Origin: Thalassospira australica
GTDB taxonomy: Bacteria; Pseudomonadota; Alphaproteobacteria; Rhodospirillales; Thalassospiraceae
Assembly (NCBI RefSeq): GCF_000763295.1
Contig: NZ_JRJE01000032.1
Span: forward strand, 372,001-436,000
DNA length: 64,000 bases
Direction: 5' to 3'
A model generated the notes under the pieces. It was not told where the DNA came from. It did not search any database and saw only the letters and a list, made by a program, of their open reading frames with translations. Each line of letters begins with the position of its first letter. The first letter of the stretch is position 1. This document shows positions 8,756 through 17,671 of this stretch, one piece after another. Made by a program: the position numbers and the translations under genes.

Positions 8756-9154
8756 ATGACCGTCATCAGCCACATCACATTCGGAACCAATGACAAGGCC
8801 CGGTCTGCCGCCTTTTACGATGCGGTTCTGGGTGCTATCGGGTTTGAACGTCTTGCCAAACCGGCGGAAAAGCCACTGGCCTACGAACGTGATGGGCAGA
8901 TGCCAACGATTTATATCTACACGCCTGCTGATGGGCGCCCCGCGACCTGGGGCAATGGTACGCATGTCGCGTTAACCGCTGATCACCGCACACAGGTCGA
9001 TGCCTTCTATGATGCAGCCATGGAAAACGGCGGGATGGATGAAGGCAAACCCGGCCTGCGCGACCATTACGGCCCAAATTACTATGCCGCCTATGTCCGT
9101 GATCCCGACGGCAACAAGTTGCAGGCTGTCTGTTACAGCGATGAGCACTCGTGA
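8756..9154 (+). CDS. VOC-family (glyoxalase-like) protein
   Basis: A 132-residue single-module VOC protein. It opens HITFGTNDKARSAAFYDAVL, has GTHVALTA in the middle and ends YVRDPDGNKLQAVCY. Putative metal ligands are the N-terminal and central histidines, but the final glutamate of glyoxalases is replaced by glutamine (KLQAV). That makes metal chemistry uncertain. The start ATG 8756 is preceded by GGAGAAAAAGACCA. It stands alone between the divergent oxidoreductase gene and the convergent MGMT gene. Confidence 0.8.
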   Translation: MTVISHITFGTNDKARSAAFYDAVLGAIGFERLAKPAEKPLAYERDGQMPTIYIYTPADGRPATWGNGTHVALTADHRTQVDAFYDAAMENGGMDEGKPGLRDHYGPNYYAAYVRDPDGNKLQAVCYSDEHS

Positions 9155-9195
9155 CGCCATTTAAGCGGGGCTGAAGGGGAAGTTATGGATCGGCC

Positions 9196-9684
9196 TTAAA
9201 GATCAAAACTTCCCTGATCGCTGCCAAGCGCAAGCTCGACCCCCTCGATCTTTAAAAGTGCGCGTTTGGTTTCAAGCCCGCCCTGACCGGAATAGCCGCC
9301 CGGTTTGTCGCCGGACGCCAGAATGCGGTGGCAGGGGATGATGATCGGTATGGGGTTAAGCCCGCAGGCGGTGCCGACCGATTGAAACGCCTTGGGCGAC
9401 CCGGCAGCTTTGGCAAGCTCCTTATAGGTCGCAGTTTTGCCGGCCGGGATTTTGCACATGGCATCCCAGACGGCTTTCTGGAAGTCCGTTCCATCCGGGG
9501 CCAGCGGCAGGTCAAAGGTGATCAGCTTTCCGGCGAAATAGCCATTAAGCTGATTTTTGGCCTCTTCCAACACCGGGCTTGGCTCCATTTCATCAACAAA
9601 TCCCCAATCAAGCGCAACGATCTGATCGTCAAACGCGAAAACCGTTATCGCCCCAACCGGGCTGTTGATCGATATCTGGGGCAT
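9196..9684 (-). CDS. ogt: methylated-DNA--protein-cysteine methyltransferase homologue
   Basis: The 162-residue protein belongs to the O6-alkylguanine repair family, which transfers the alkyl group to its own cysteine. The active-site motif IPCHRIL gives Cys118, and the Gly-rich GGYSG loop follows. The position equivalent to the human arginine finger Arg128 (PKAARAVG) reads PKAFQSVG here, so the arginine is replaced by glutamine. Base flipping may therefore be altered. The gene starts 21 bases after the stop of the DUF255 gene on the same strand, so the two are probably cotranscribed. Confidence 0.88.
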   Translation of the reverse strand: MPQISINSPVGAITVFAFDDQIVALDWGFVDEMEPSPVLEEAKNQLNGYFAGKLITFDLPLAPDGTDFQKAVWDAMCKIPAGKTATYKELAKAAGSPKAFQSVGTACGLNPIPIIIPCHRILASGDKPGGYSGQGGLETKRALLKIEGVELALGSDQGSFDL

Positions 9685-9705
9685 TCTTTCGCGCTTTCAG
9701 TGGGT

Positions 9706-11745
9706 TCAGGCGGCGGTGGCAGGAAGCTCTGCCAGCAGTTTCGACAGGGCGTCCACGCTTGTCACCGGGGCGGAACAGACCGGTCCCTGACAGACATAGG
9801 CGGTTTCTTTGCCGTCAATCGCGGTTTTGCCCTGGGCCGGGTGGCCATCGGGCAGGGCATCGCCATCAGACAGGATCGTGATCGCCCGGTTTGGCAGATA
9901 ACGGCCGAAGATGGCGCGCCGCATCTCAAGATAAGTCTGGCTGCGATCCTTGGCAATCAGCACGATCTGCACCGGGTTTTGTAGCATTTCCGCCGCCAGC
10001 AGCAGCCCCGGCATGTTCGGGAACTGTTCCGTAACCCTTCCGCTAAAGGCCGATAGGGTGATTTCGGCCTGATCACGGTATTTGGTGTCCCCGGTCAGGG
10101 CATAAAGCTTTGCCAGATTCTGGGCCATGATCGCATTGCCCGATGGCACGGCGTTATCCATGAAGGGTTTCTGGCGCACCACAAGATCGCTGGCATCAGA
10201 CGCGGACTGGAAATAACCGCCCTTGGCATCGGCAAATAGGGTTTCGACCGTTTCCGACCACCGGATGGCCTCATTAAGGTAGGCATCCACGCCAAAGCAT
10301 TCATAAAGCCGAAGGGCTGCGCGGATCATATGGGCGTAGTCTTCAAGCATGCCGGCATGCTGGACCCGGCCATCGCGGTAACTGTGCAGGAAGCGGTCGC
10401 CATCCATCAGGGTATTGGTGACAAAGCCATAGGCGAGCTTGGCATAATCAAGCCAGTCCGCACGGTGGAAGGTCATGGCCGCCTCGGCAAAGGCTGCTAT
10501 CGTCATGGCATTCCAGTCCGTCAGGGCCTTGTCATCCCAGCCCGGACGGATGCGTTTGGCGCGTTCAGATAAAAGCCTGGTACGCAGGTCGGCAAGCTTT
10601 GCTTCGGTCGCCTCATCAGAAAGCGCCAATCCCGATGCAGTGCGGTTCAGGATCGTGGTGCCTTCCCAGTTACCAGAGGGCGAAACGTCATAGAATTTCT
10701 TGAACAAGTCCGCATCGCTACCCAGGATCTGGTCAATCTCGGCCTCGGACCAGACATAGAATTTGCCTTCAACCCCTTCGCTGTCGGCATCAAGGCTTGC
10801 GGTAAAGGCCCCGCCGGTGATGCGCATTTCGCGCAAGATCCAGGTGATGGTTTCCTCGACCCGCTTGGCATAAAGCGGATTGGCATCCACCCGCCAGACA
10901 TCGCACATCAAATCAATCAGTTGTGCATTGTCATAAAGCATCTTTTCGAAATGCGGCACCAGCCACTGGTCATCAACCGCATAACGGGCAAAACCGCCGC
11001 CCAGATGATCATAAATCCCGCCCTGGCACATGCGATCAAGGCTGTGGGTGACGATGCGCTGCAAATCTTTGTCGTTTGTTCGAACCCCCGTCCGCCAAAG
11101 CAGGGACAGCAGGCTGGGCTGCGGGAATTTCGGCGCACCGGACGTACCGCCATTTTCTCCGTCCATGATCTGCAGGCAGCCATGACCGCAACGATCAATG
11201 ACCTCAAGGCTCGGGACCGAACCGATGGCGGCACTGTTCATTTTGATCAGCGCATTGGAAATCTGGCTGACATTGTGGCGCACGTCATCGGGTTTTTCGG
11301 CGTAAATCTTGGCAACGGTTTTCAGCACATCACCAAATCCCGGTCGGCCATAGCGCGCTTCCTTGGGGAAATAGGTGCCGCCCCAGAACGGCTCGCCGTC
11401 CGGGGTTAAAAACATGGTCAGCGGCCAGCCGCCCTGTTGCCCCAGAAGGGCCAGCGCATTCTGATACAGCGCGTCCAGATCCGGGCGTTCTTCGCGGTCG
11501 AGCTTGATGTTGATGAACAGGTCGTTCATCAGCCCGGCCATCTCGTCATCTTCAAAGCTTTCGTGGGCCATGACATGGCACCAGTGGCACGCTGCATAGC
11601 CCACCGAAAGCAGGATCGGCTTGTTTGCTGCCTTGGCTGCTGCAAGCACATCCGTGCTCCAGGGTTGCCAATGCACCGGGTTGTCGCGGTGTTGCAGAAG
11701 ATAGGGGCTGGTTTCCGAACCAAGATTGTTCTGTGCGAGTTCCAT
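9706..11745 (-). CDS. DUF255 thioredoxin-fold protein (YyaL/SPATA20 family)
   Basis: A 679-residue protein. The N-terminal thioredoxin-like domain (about 1-165) has NPVHWQPW and the motif ACHWCHVMAHESFED. The C-terminal two thirds are an (alpha/alpha)6 barrel with GGGFARYAVDDQWLVPHFEKMLYDNAQL and KFPQPS. The family is found from bacteria to humans and its biochemical role is not established. I chose ATG 11745; GGAGG lies 14 bases upstream, slightly far. An alternative ATG at 11766 has no ribosome binding site. The MGMT homologue follows on the same strand. Confidence 0.9.
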   Translation of the reverse strand: MELAQNNLGSETSPYLLQHRDNPVHWQPWSTDVLAAAKAANKPILLSVGYAACHWCHVMAHESFEDDEMAGLMNDLFINIKLDREERPDLDALYQNALALLGQQGGWPLTMFLTPDGEPFWGGTYFPKEARYGRPGFGDVLKTVAKIYAEKPDDVRHNVSQISNALIKMNSAAIGSVPSLEVIDRCGHGCLQIMDGENGGTSGAPKFPQPSLLSLLWRTGVRTNDKDLQRIVTHSLDRMCQGGIYDHLGGGFARYAVDDQWLVPHFEKMLYDNAQLIDLMCDVWRVDANPLYAKRVEETITWILREMRITGGAFTASLDADSEGVEGKFYVWSEAEIDQILGSDADLFKKFYDVSPSGNWEGTTILNRTASGLALSDEATEAKLADLRTRLLSERAKRIRPGWDDKALTDWNAMTIAAFAEAAMTFHRADWLDYAKLAYGFVTNTLMDGDRFLHSYRDGRVQHAGMLEDYAHMIRAALRLYECFGVDAYLNEAIRWSETVETLFADAKGGYFQSASDASDLVVRQKPFMDNAVPSGNAIMAQNLAKLYALTGDTKYRDQAEITLSAFSGRVTEQFPNMPGLLLAAEMLQNPVQIVLIAKDRSQTYLEMRRAIFGRYLPNRAITILSDGDALPDGHPAQGKTAIDGKETAYVCQGPVCSAPVTSVDALSKLLAELPATAA

Positions 11746-11942
11746 GACGTATCCAGTGCCCTCCATTTTCGGACGGCTTTATGATTTTCGGTGGCGTAAT
11801 CCGTGATCACGCGCCAGTCCTTGGTGCTGGCAACCCTTTTCAGGTCTTGATCCTAAGGGTAACGCCATCATTCATAAAGGCAAATGGCGGGATTCTTTTA
11901 TCGCAATAGTGTAAAACTTGAGGCTCGCCGCCAGACCTTGGG

Positions 11943-11954
11943 TACCATATGGTA
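11943..11954. promoter_or_regulatory. 12-bp perfect palindrome upstream of the DUF6489 gene
   Basis: TACCATATGGTA lies 77 bases before the start codon, in the gap between divergent genes. It could be an operator; it could also be chance. Confidence 0.3.
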
Positions 11955-12030
11955 TGAGTGGTGGCCTTGAGGCGGCCAAAGTAAAGACAGCACGACCCGA
12001 AAAACACAAAAGAAGCAGGAGATCAGGGCG

Positions 12031-12294
12031 ATGAAAGTAACCGTGAACATTGATTGCACCCCGGAAGAGGCACGGACCTTCTTTGGTCTTCCTGATGTTC
12101 AGCCGATGCAAAAGGCAATGATGCAGGAAATCGAAGACCGCATGAAAGCCAACCTTGCGGCGATGGACCCGGAAAGCATGTTCAATACCTGGCTGCCACA
12201 GGGCATTCAGAACTGGGAACAGTTGCAAAAGGCCTTCTGGGGCCAGTTCAACGGTCCGCAGGGGCAGGGCAAAGCCAGCGGAGAAAAGGACTGA
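12031..12294 (+). CDS. DUF6489 family protein
   Basis: An 87-residue protein with the typical opening MKVTVNIDCTPEEARTFFGL and a methionine-rich middle, PMQKAMMQEIEDRM. This resembles the small conserved alphaproteobacterial family DUF6489, of unknown function. The start ATG 12031 follows AGGAGATCAGGGCG. A ferredoxin gene begins five bases after its stop, so the pair is probably one transcript. Confidence 0.75.
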   Translation: MKVTVNIDCTPEEARTFFGLPDVQPMQKAMMQEIEDRMKANLAAMDPESMFNTWLPQGIQNWEQLQKAFWGQFNGPQGQGKASGEKD

Positions 12295-12298
12295 GCAA

Positions 12299-12622
12299 TT
12301 GGCAGACCACTACTATCAGGCACATGTTTTTGTCTGTCAGAACGAACGCCCAAGCGGCCATGAACGCGGCTGCTGCAACTCCAAGGGCGCAACCAAACTT
12401 CGCAATTATATGAAGGTCCGGGCCAAGGAGCTTGGCCTGCCGATGACCCGGATCAATACTGCGGGCTGTCTTGATCGCTGTGAATTGGGGCCGGTAATGG
12501 TGGTCTATCCCGAAGGCACCTGGTACCGCGTTGATACGATGGAAGACATTGATACGATCCTCAATGACCATCTGATCGGCGGGCAGGTGGTCGAACGATT
12601 GCAGCTTACGCCTGATCAATAA
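12299..12622 (+). CDS. (2Fe-2S) thioredoxin-like ferredoxin
   Basis: A 107-residue protein with the ligand pattern of thioredoxin-fold [2Fe-2S] ferredoxins: Cys13, Cys25 (Cys26 adjacent), Cys57 and Cys61, in the segments FVCQNERP, GCCNSKG and GCLDRCELGP. It probably carries electrons in the cytoplasm; the partner is unknown. No ATG is available before the first cysteine. I took TTG 12299 as start, with AAGGA placed eight bases upstream in the tail of the DUF6489 gene. The start is therefore slightly uncertain. Confidence 0.82.
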   Translation: MADHYYQAHVFVCQNERPSGHERGCCNSKGATKLRNYMKVRAKELGLPMTRINTAGCLDRCELGPVMVVYPEGTWYRVDTMEDIDTILNDHLIGGQVVERLQLTPDQ

Positions 12623-12736
12623 GCATCGATTTCAAACTAACCGGCGGCCCGCAATACCCGCGTGGCCGGTTTGTTATGCGCTGTTGGCAGATGCCCGGCT
12701 GCGACCCTTAAAGGGCGGTCATTGTAACCTAGATGG

Positions 12737-12756
12737 ATGCCCGCCTGCGCGGGCAT
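12737..12756. repeat. REP-like palindrome
   Basis: ATGCCCGC and GCGGGCAT pair perfectly around CTGC. It opens the first copy of the 105-base direct repeat. Confidence 0.75.
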
Positions 12757-12845
12757 GACGGCCTTGGGGATTGTCGTGTTCGCCAGATATCCAGACATGA
12801 GGGCGTTCGGGATGCCTGTTTTAAGGTAACAACAACGGCGATGCT
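12738..12845. repeat. imperfect direct repeat, copy 1
   Basis: This unit matches 12930-13038 over almost its whole length. Both share GCCTGCGCGGGC, TTGGGGATTGTCG, ATATCCAGACATGAGGGCGT and a closing GCGATG. It looks like a duplicated intergenic element with no coding content. Confidence 0.75.
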
Positions 12846-12929
12846 CTGCGCGCGCCTTACAGCGAAAGCCCATCCAATACCTGATTTGCATGCTTGCGTA
12901 GCTGACGGGGGGCTTTGCAGCGTCGATAA

Positions 12930-13038
12930 ATGCCGCCTGCGCGGGCGTGACGGGATTTGGGGATTGTCGCGTTCGCCGAATATCCAGACATGAGGGCGTT
13001 CTGGATACTTTCTTTGCGGTAACAGCAATGGCGATGTC
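12930..13038. repeat. imperfect direct repeat, copy 2
   Basis: Second copy of the unit at 12738-12845, with scattered substitutions. Its leading hairpin is less perfect (CCGC-CTGC-GCGG at 12931-12948). Confidence 0.75.
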
Positions 13039-13091
13039 CTCCAGATGCCCTCCCGATACCGCCGCCCGCGCCTCACGCTGCGTTACCCGTC

Positions 13092-13111
13092 ACCCCCGCG
13101 CAGGCGGGGGT
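13092..13111. repeat. REP-like palindrome
   Basis: ACCCCCGC and GCGGGGGT pair around GCAG, followed by TCCATGG. Member of the same hairpin family as 7442-7461. Confidence 0.7.
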
Positions 13112-13287
13112 CCATGGACCATGACGGGGTAATGCAGTGGGCATGGCGGCCCAAAAGACCGGCCCAACCAACATAGGGCGCATTAAAGCCCTGTTGGTAT
13201 TTTAAGCCGTATGTTGACCTTTGGCGCTGTCTGAACGATATCCTCTGCCAGAAGCACATCCACCAAACGAACGGATACGGACCAACC

Positions 13288-14661
13288 ATGATTGCAAGCC
13301 GAGAAACCATCTTTGCCCTGTCTTCCGGCGCGGGACGTGCCGGGGTTGCGGTGATCCGGCTGTCCGGGCCGTTGGCCGGGCCGACCCTTTGTGCGCTTCT
13401 GGGGCGCGAAACGCTGCCTGCGGCGCGCCATGCGGTCTATGCGCCGATCCGTGATCCTCAGTCTAGCGAACGTCTTGATGATGCGGTGGCGATCTATTTT
13501 GCTGGTCCGGCAAGCTTTACCGGTGAAGACGTGGTTGAGCTGCATGTTCATGGCGGTCGGGCGGTGATCGAAGGGGTGCTCGATTGCCTGTCGCGTCAGG
13601 ATGGATTGCGGGTTGCCGACCCGGGGGAATATACCAGGCGCGCCTTTGAAAACGGCAAGATGGATTTGACCTCGGCCGAAGGCATTGCCGATCTGATTGA
13701 TGCCGAAACCGCAGCCCAGCGCCGTCAGGCGGTGCGCCAGATGGCGGGCGAGTTGGGCACGCTTTACGAAGGGTGGCGGAAACGCTTGATGAAGGCATTG
13801 GCCCATATCGAGGCCGATATTGATTTCCCCGATGAAGACCTGCCCGACGGGATCGTGCCGGTGGTGCGCGGGGATCTGGTCGGCGTCTTTGGCGAGATCA
13901 AAAAACATCTGGCCGATAACCGCCGTGGGGAACGGCTGCGCGAAGGGTTTCAGATCGTGATCCTGGGCGCGCCCAATGCCGGGAAATCAAGCCTGCTTAA
14001 TCGGCTGGCCCAGCGCGATGCGGCCATCGTTTCCGAGATCGCCGGGACCACACGCGACATGATCGAAGTCCATCTGGATCTGGGTGGCTTTCCGGTTACC
14101 ATGGTTGATACCGCGGGCCTGCGCGAAAGCGGTGATGTGATTGAATCCGAGGGTGTGCGCCGTGCGACAGAGCGCGCAGAGAATGCCGACCTGCGTCTGG
14201 TTGTTGTTGATTACGATGACTGGCCCAATATTGATCCCGAAGCCGCCCGCCTGATTGATGAAAAGACCCTGATCCTGATCAATAAGGTCGATGACGCAAC
14301 GCTTGCTGATATCCCTGATGTCTGGCGGGGCGCTTCGGTTGAAGGCGATGGTCTTGAGCTTCGCGTTTTGGCCATATCGGCCATGACCGGGCAGGGGATG
14401 GAAACCCTCTTGCAACTGCTGGAGACTCGCGTAAAAGAGGGGCTCGATTTTGCCGGGCCCGTGCCTTTGACACGGCTGCGGCACCGGCGGGCACTGGAAA
14501 GTGCCAGCGATCATCTGGATCGTGGATTGCAGACCGATATCGCCGAACTTGCGGCAGAGGATGTACGCCTTGCCGTGCGCGAAATCGGCAAGATTACCGG
14601 ACGTGTCGATGTGGAAGATTTGCTCGATATTATCTTCGGGGATTTCTGTATCGGCAAATAG
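13288..14661 (+). CDS. mnmE: tRNA modification GTPase MnmE
   Basis: MnmE works with MnmG to install the 5-carboxymethylaminomethyl or aminomethyl group on wobble uridine 34 of certain tRNAs. The 457-residue protein shows the N-terminal formyl-THF-binding domain, a helical domain, the G domain inserted in it with GAPNAGKSS (residues 227-235) and the DTAGLRE switch, and the C-terminal FCIGK with the conserved cysteine (454). The start ATG 13288 fits the typical MIASRETIFALSS. mnmG follows after a 141-base gap containing parS site 1. Confidence 0.97.
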   Translation: MIASRETIFALSSGAGRAGVAVIRLSGPLAGPTLCALLGRETLPAARHAVYAPIRDPQSSERLDDAVAIYFAGPASFTGEDVVELHVHGGRAVIEGVLDCLSRQDGLRVADPGEYTRRAFENGKMDLTSAEGIADLIDAETAAQRRQAVRQMAGELGTLYEGWRKRLMKALAHIEADIDFPDEDLPDGIVPVVRGDLVGVFGEIKKHLADNRRGERLREGFQIVILGAPNAGKSSLLNRLAQRDAAIVSEIAGTTRDMIEVHLDLGGFPVTMVDTAGLRESGDVIESEGVRRATERAENADLRLVVVDYDDWPNIDPEAARLIDEKTLILINKVDDATLADIPDVWRGASVEGDGLELRVLAISAMTGQGMETLLQLLETRVKEGLDFAGPVPLTRLRHRRALESASDHLDRGLQTDIAELAAEDVRLAVREIGKITGRVDVEDLLDIIFGDFCIGK

Positions 14662-14697
14662 GGTCAGGGAATAGTCGTTAGACTTCAACCCGTCGAT

Positions 14698-14713
14698 TGT
14701 TTCACGTGAAACA
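14698..14713. promoter_or_regulatory. parS: parS centromere site 1
   Basis: TGTTTCACGTGAAACA is a perfect 16-bp palindrome identical to the ParB-binding parS consensus. It lies between mnmE and mnmG, about 3.0 kb from parA. Confidence 0.93.
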
Positions 14714-14802
14714 TTGGTCACAAGATTGACCGCATAAGCCTATTCGAACCAGACAAGGTTCAAACCCGCCGGATTGATCGCGGGGATTGAGTGAGGAATT
14801 CG

Positions 14803-16707
14803 ATGTCACAGAACGTGCCAAATAACCGTTTTGATGTGATTGTTGTTGGTGGTGGCCATGCTGGGTGTGAAGCCGCTGCTGCCGCTGCACGCATGGGGGC
14901 CGCGACCGCGCTGGTCACGCACCGTGCTGATCGCATCGGGGAAATGTCGTGCAACCCGGCCATCGGTGGTCTGGGCAAGGGGCATATGGTGCGCGAAGTC
15001 GATGCGCTTGACGGTGTGATGGGCCGGGCCATTGACCGGGCGGGTATTCAGTTCCGCATGCTTAATCGCTCCAAGGGGCCGGCTGTTCGCGGGCCACGCG
15101 CCCAGGCAGATCGCAAGCTCTATCGTCAGGCGGTTCAGGATATCCTGGCTGATCAGGAAAACCTCACCATCCTTGAAGGCGGTGTGGAAGATCTGATCAT
15201 TGATGACCACAACCGTGTGGCTGGTGTCATCACCGGTGACGGTCGCGAATATCGCGCCGGGGCGGTGGTGCTGACCACGGGCACCTTCCTGAACGGGCTT
15301 ATTCATATCGGTGAAAAATCCGAACCGGCTGGCCGCATGGGCGATGCCCCATCGACAGGTCTTTCTGACACACTGGCAAAATATGATTTCCGATTAGGAC
15401 GTTTAAAAACTGGCACACCGGCCCGCCTTGATGGCCGGACCATCGATTGGGCCAGCTTGCAGGAACAGCCGGGCGATACCCCGCCGGAACCGTTTTCCTT
15501 CTTGACCCGCGAAATCACGGTACCGCAAATTCCCTGTCACCTGACCTGGACGACAGAGGCAACCCACGAAATCATCCGCGCCAATCTTGATCGTGCGCCG
15601 ATGTATAGCGGCAAGATCCAAAGCAGCGGCCCGCGGTATTGTCCGTCGATTGAAGACAAGGTCGTGCGCTTTGCCGAGAAAAACCAGCATCAGATTTTCC
15701 TTGAGCCAGAAGGGCTCGATGACCCGACGGTCTATCCGAACGGCATTTCGACCTCGCTGCCCGAGGATGTGCAGCTTGCGATGCTGGCCACCATTCCGGG
15801 ACTTGAGAAGGTCGAGATTTTCCGTCCGGGTTATGCGGTGGAATATGACTTCGTTGATCCGCGTGAGCTGCGCCATACGCTGGAAACCAAAAAGGTCGGT
15901 GCACTCTTCTTTGCCGGGCAGATCAATGGTACCACCGGCTATGAAGAGGCAGCAGGTCAAGGGCTTATTGCCGGGGTGAATGCGGCGTTGGTGGCTGATG
16001 GGGGGGAACGTGAATTTATCCTTGATCGGGCCGATGCCTATATCGGGGTGATGATCGATGACCTTGTCACCCTTGGCACCCGCGAACCCTATCGCATGTT
16101 TACCTCGCGTGCGGAGTATCGATTGATGCTGCGTGCGGATAATGCCGATCAGCGTCTGACCGATCGTGGTCTTGAGATCGGCTGCGTCGCCGCGATGCGT
16201 GAACAGGTTTGGGGCGACAAGAAAACCGCACTGGAGGCTGCCAAGGCGGAAGTCTCCGGTCTGGCAGAGACCCCGAATGCCTTGTCGAAATTTGGCATCA
16301 AGATCAACCTTGATGGGGTACGCCGCAGCGCCTATGACCTGCTGGCTTATCCCGAAATCAGTTTTGAAACCTTGACCGCGGTCTGGCCCCAACTGGCAGA
16401 GCTTGACCCGGCGATCCAGGAGCAGGTGGCGATTGATGCCCAGTACAAGGGTTACCTTGATCGACAGGCAGCCGACATTGCCGCCTTCCGCCGGGATGAG
16501 GAATTACGTCTGCCACGCGGACTTGATTTCGATGCGGTCGGGGGACTGTCTGCGGAGATCCGTTTGAAGCTTCAGGAAATTCAACCGGAAACCATCGGCG
16601 CGGCATCACGTATCCCCGGGGTGACACCCGCCGCCGTAACCGCATTGCTTGGCCATATCAAAAGCCATAAGCACATGGCAGCGAACAAGGCCAGCAAGAC
16701 GGCTTGA
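14803..16707 (+). CDS. mnmG: tRNA uridine-5-carboxymethylaminomethyl modification enzyme MnmG
   Basis: This is the FAD- and NADH-dependent partner of MnmE in tRNA wobble-uridine modification. The 634-residue protein has the FAD-binding [10 protein letters not shown] near the N terminus, the signature [11 protein letters not shown] in the middle, and the C-terminal helical domain. The start ATG 14803 follows GAGGAATTCG; an in-frame GTG at 14791 is less likely. Length is normal for the family. A terminator lies just downstream. Confidence 0.97.
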   Translation: MSQNVPNNRFDVIVVGGGHAGCEAAAAAARMGAATALVTHRADRIGEMSCNPAIGGLGKGHMVREVDALDGVMGRAIDRAGIQFRMLNRSKGPAVRGPRAQADRKLYRQAVQDILADQENLTILEGGVEDLIIDDHNRVAGVITGDGREYRAGAVVLTTGTFLNGLIHIGEKSEPAGRMGDAPSTGLSDTLAKYDFRLGRLKTGTPARLDGRTIDWASLQEQPGDTPPEPFSFLTREITVPQIPCHLTWTTEATHEIIRANLDRAPMYSGKIQSSGPRYCPSIEDKVVRFAEKNQHQIFLEPEGLDDPTVYPNGISTSLPEDVQLAMLATIPGLEKVEIFRPGYAVEYDFVDPRELRHTLETKKVGALFFAGQINGTTGYEEAAGQGLIAGVNAALVADGGEREFILDRADAYIGVMIDDLVTLGTREPYRMFTSRAEYRLMLRADNADQRLTDRGLEIGCVAAMREQVWGDKKTALEAAKAEVSGLAETPNALSKFGIKINLDGVRRSAYDLLAYPEISFETLTAVWPQLAELDPAIQEQVAIDAQYKGYLDRQAADIAAFRRDEELRLPRGLDFDAVGGLSAEIRLKLQEIQPETIGAASRIPGVTPAAVTALLGHIKSHKHMAANKASKTA

Positions 16708-16735
16708 TCTGACGACCAAAACTATCCTGAATTTG

Positions 16736-16768
16736 AACGCCCGGTCTGAACCCTCAGCCGGGCGTTTT
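16736..16768 (+). terminator. intrinsic terminator after mnmG
   Basis: AACGCCCGG and CCGGGCGTT pair over nine bases around a 13-base loop, ending in TTTT. Together with parS site 2 it accounts for part of the 328-bp mnmG-rsmG gap; I see nothing else there. Confidence 0.8.
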
Positions 16769-16915
16769 GCTTTGGCGTACCATGCGAGAACACCGGGGAC
16801 GTCAGGTGGACCGCCGTTTTCGATCCCCGCTTATCGAGTTGCCGGTTGGTTGGGCTGCTGGTTTGATCGGTTCCCGAACAGCGGGTGAGGGGATCACGGG
16901 GATGGTCGCCACGAA

Positions 16916-16931
16916 TGTTTCACGTGAAACA
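16916..16931. promoter_or_regulatory. parS: parS centromere site 2
   Basis: TGTTTCACGTGAAACA, perfect match to the parS consensus, in the gap between mnmG and rsmG. Confidence 0.95.
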
Positions 16932-17035
16932 TTGCAGGATATTTTTCTGATTTTATCGCATCCGAAGCGGTGAAAAATGACAAACTGCAAAAATCAAGGC
17001 TGGTGTGTTTTTCAAACTGGTCGTATAAATCATTT

Positions 17036-17671
17036 ATGCAATCCATTTCCGAACCCATAAAAACATGGTTTGAACGCGATTTGAGTGTTTCACGTGAAAC
17101 ATTGGACCGCTTGAGCCAATACGCAGACCTTGTCGTTAAATGGCAACCGCGCATCAATATCGTTGGCGCCAGCACGGCAGAAGACGTTTGGGGACGTCAT
17201 TTACAGGATTCTGCGCAGCTTTGGCCGTATCTGCAGGATGTCGCTGCGATGGGAAAAATCGTTGATTTCGGCTCCGGTGCCGGATTTCCGGGCGTTGTCC
17301 TTGCCATCTTGGGCGCACAGAGCGTGACGATGATGGAATCCAACACCAAGAAAACCGTCTTCCTGATGGAAGCCGCCCGCGTGTGCGGCGTATTGGATAA
17401 GACAGAGGTCGCACGGGAGCGAATCGAAATGGCTCCGGCGCGACAAGCAGACGTTATTACCGCGCGCGCCTTTGCCCCCTTGCCAAAGTTGCTTGAGCTT
17501 GGTGCGCGACATCTAAAAGACGGCGGCCACTATGTGCTGCTGAAGGGACGTGCCTTTGAGGATGAGCTGGCGGACGCACGCGACGCTGGTTGGACATTTG
17601 ATGTAACCACGCACGCCAGCCTGGTAGACCCGGAGGGTGTGGTGATGATCTTAAAAGGAGTGGGCCGGTGA
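17036..17671 (+). CDS. rsmG: 16S rRNA (guanine-N7) methyltransferase RsmG
   Basis: RsmG (GidB) methylates G527 of 16S rRNA with S-adenosylmethionine. The 211-residue protein has the Rossmann SAM-binding motif DFGSGAGFPG near residue 80. I chose ATG 17036; in-frame codons back to 16970 lie in sequence without family character. Its N terminus contains SVSRETL, which is encoded by parS site 3. The stop overlaps the parA start as GTGA, so the genes are probably translationally coupled. Confidence 0.95.
   Translation: MQSISEPIKTWFERDLSVSRETLDRLSQYADLVVKWQPRINIVGASTAEDVWGRHLQDSAQLWPYLQDVAAMGKIVDFGSGAGFPGVVLAILGAQSVTMMESNTKKTVFLMEAARVCGVLDKTEVARERIEMAPARQADVITARAFAPLPKLLELGARHLKDGGHYVLLKGRAFEDELADARDAGWTFDVTTHASLVDPEGVVMILKGVGR
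17086..17101. promoter_or_regulatory. parS: parS centromere site 3, inside rsmG
   Basis: TGTTTCACGTGAAACA lies within the coding sequence of rsmG, at about codons 17-22, and encodes part of SVSRET. It is a perfect match to the parS consensus, 170 bases from site 2. Confidence 0.95.

Larger units (their letters stand above)
12623..13287. other. 665-bp repeat-rich intergenic region
   Basis: No protein gene is credible here. The region holds two imperfect copies of a roughly 105-base unit (12738-12845 and 12930-13038) about 193 bases apart. Each begins with a REP-like hairpin, and a third hairpin of the same family lies at 13092-13111. Near 13214 there is a weak promoter-like TTGACC that could serve mnmE. 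Confidence 0.7.

Noticed and set aside
15403-16392. A 329-codon open frame on the minus strand inside mnmG
   Set aside because: It lies fully opposite a clear MnmG coding region, has no ribosome binding site and its composition mirrors the real gene.
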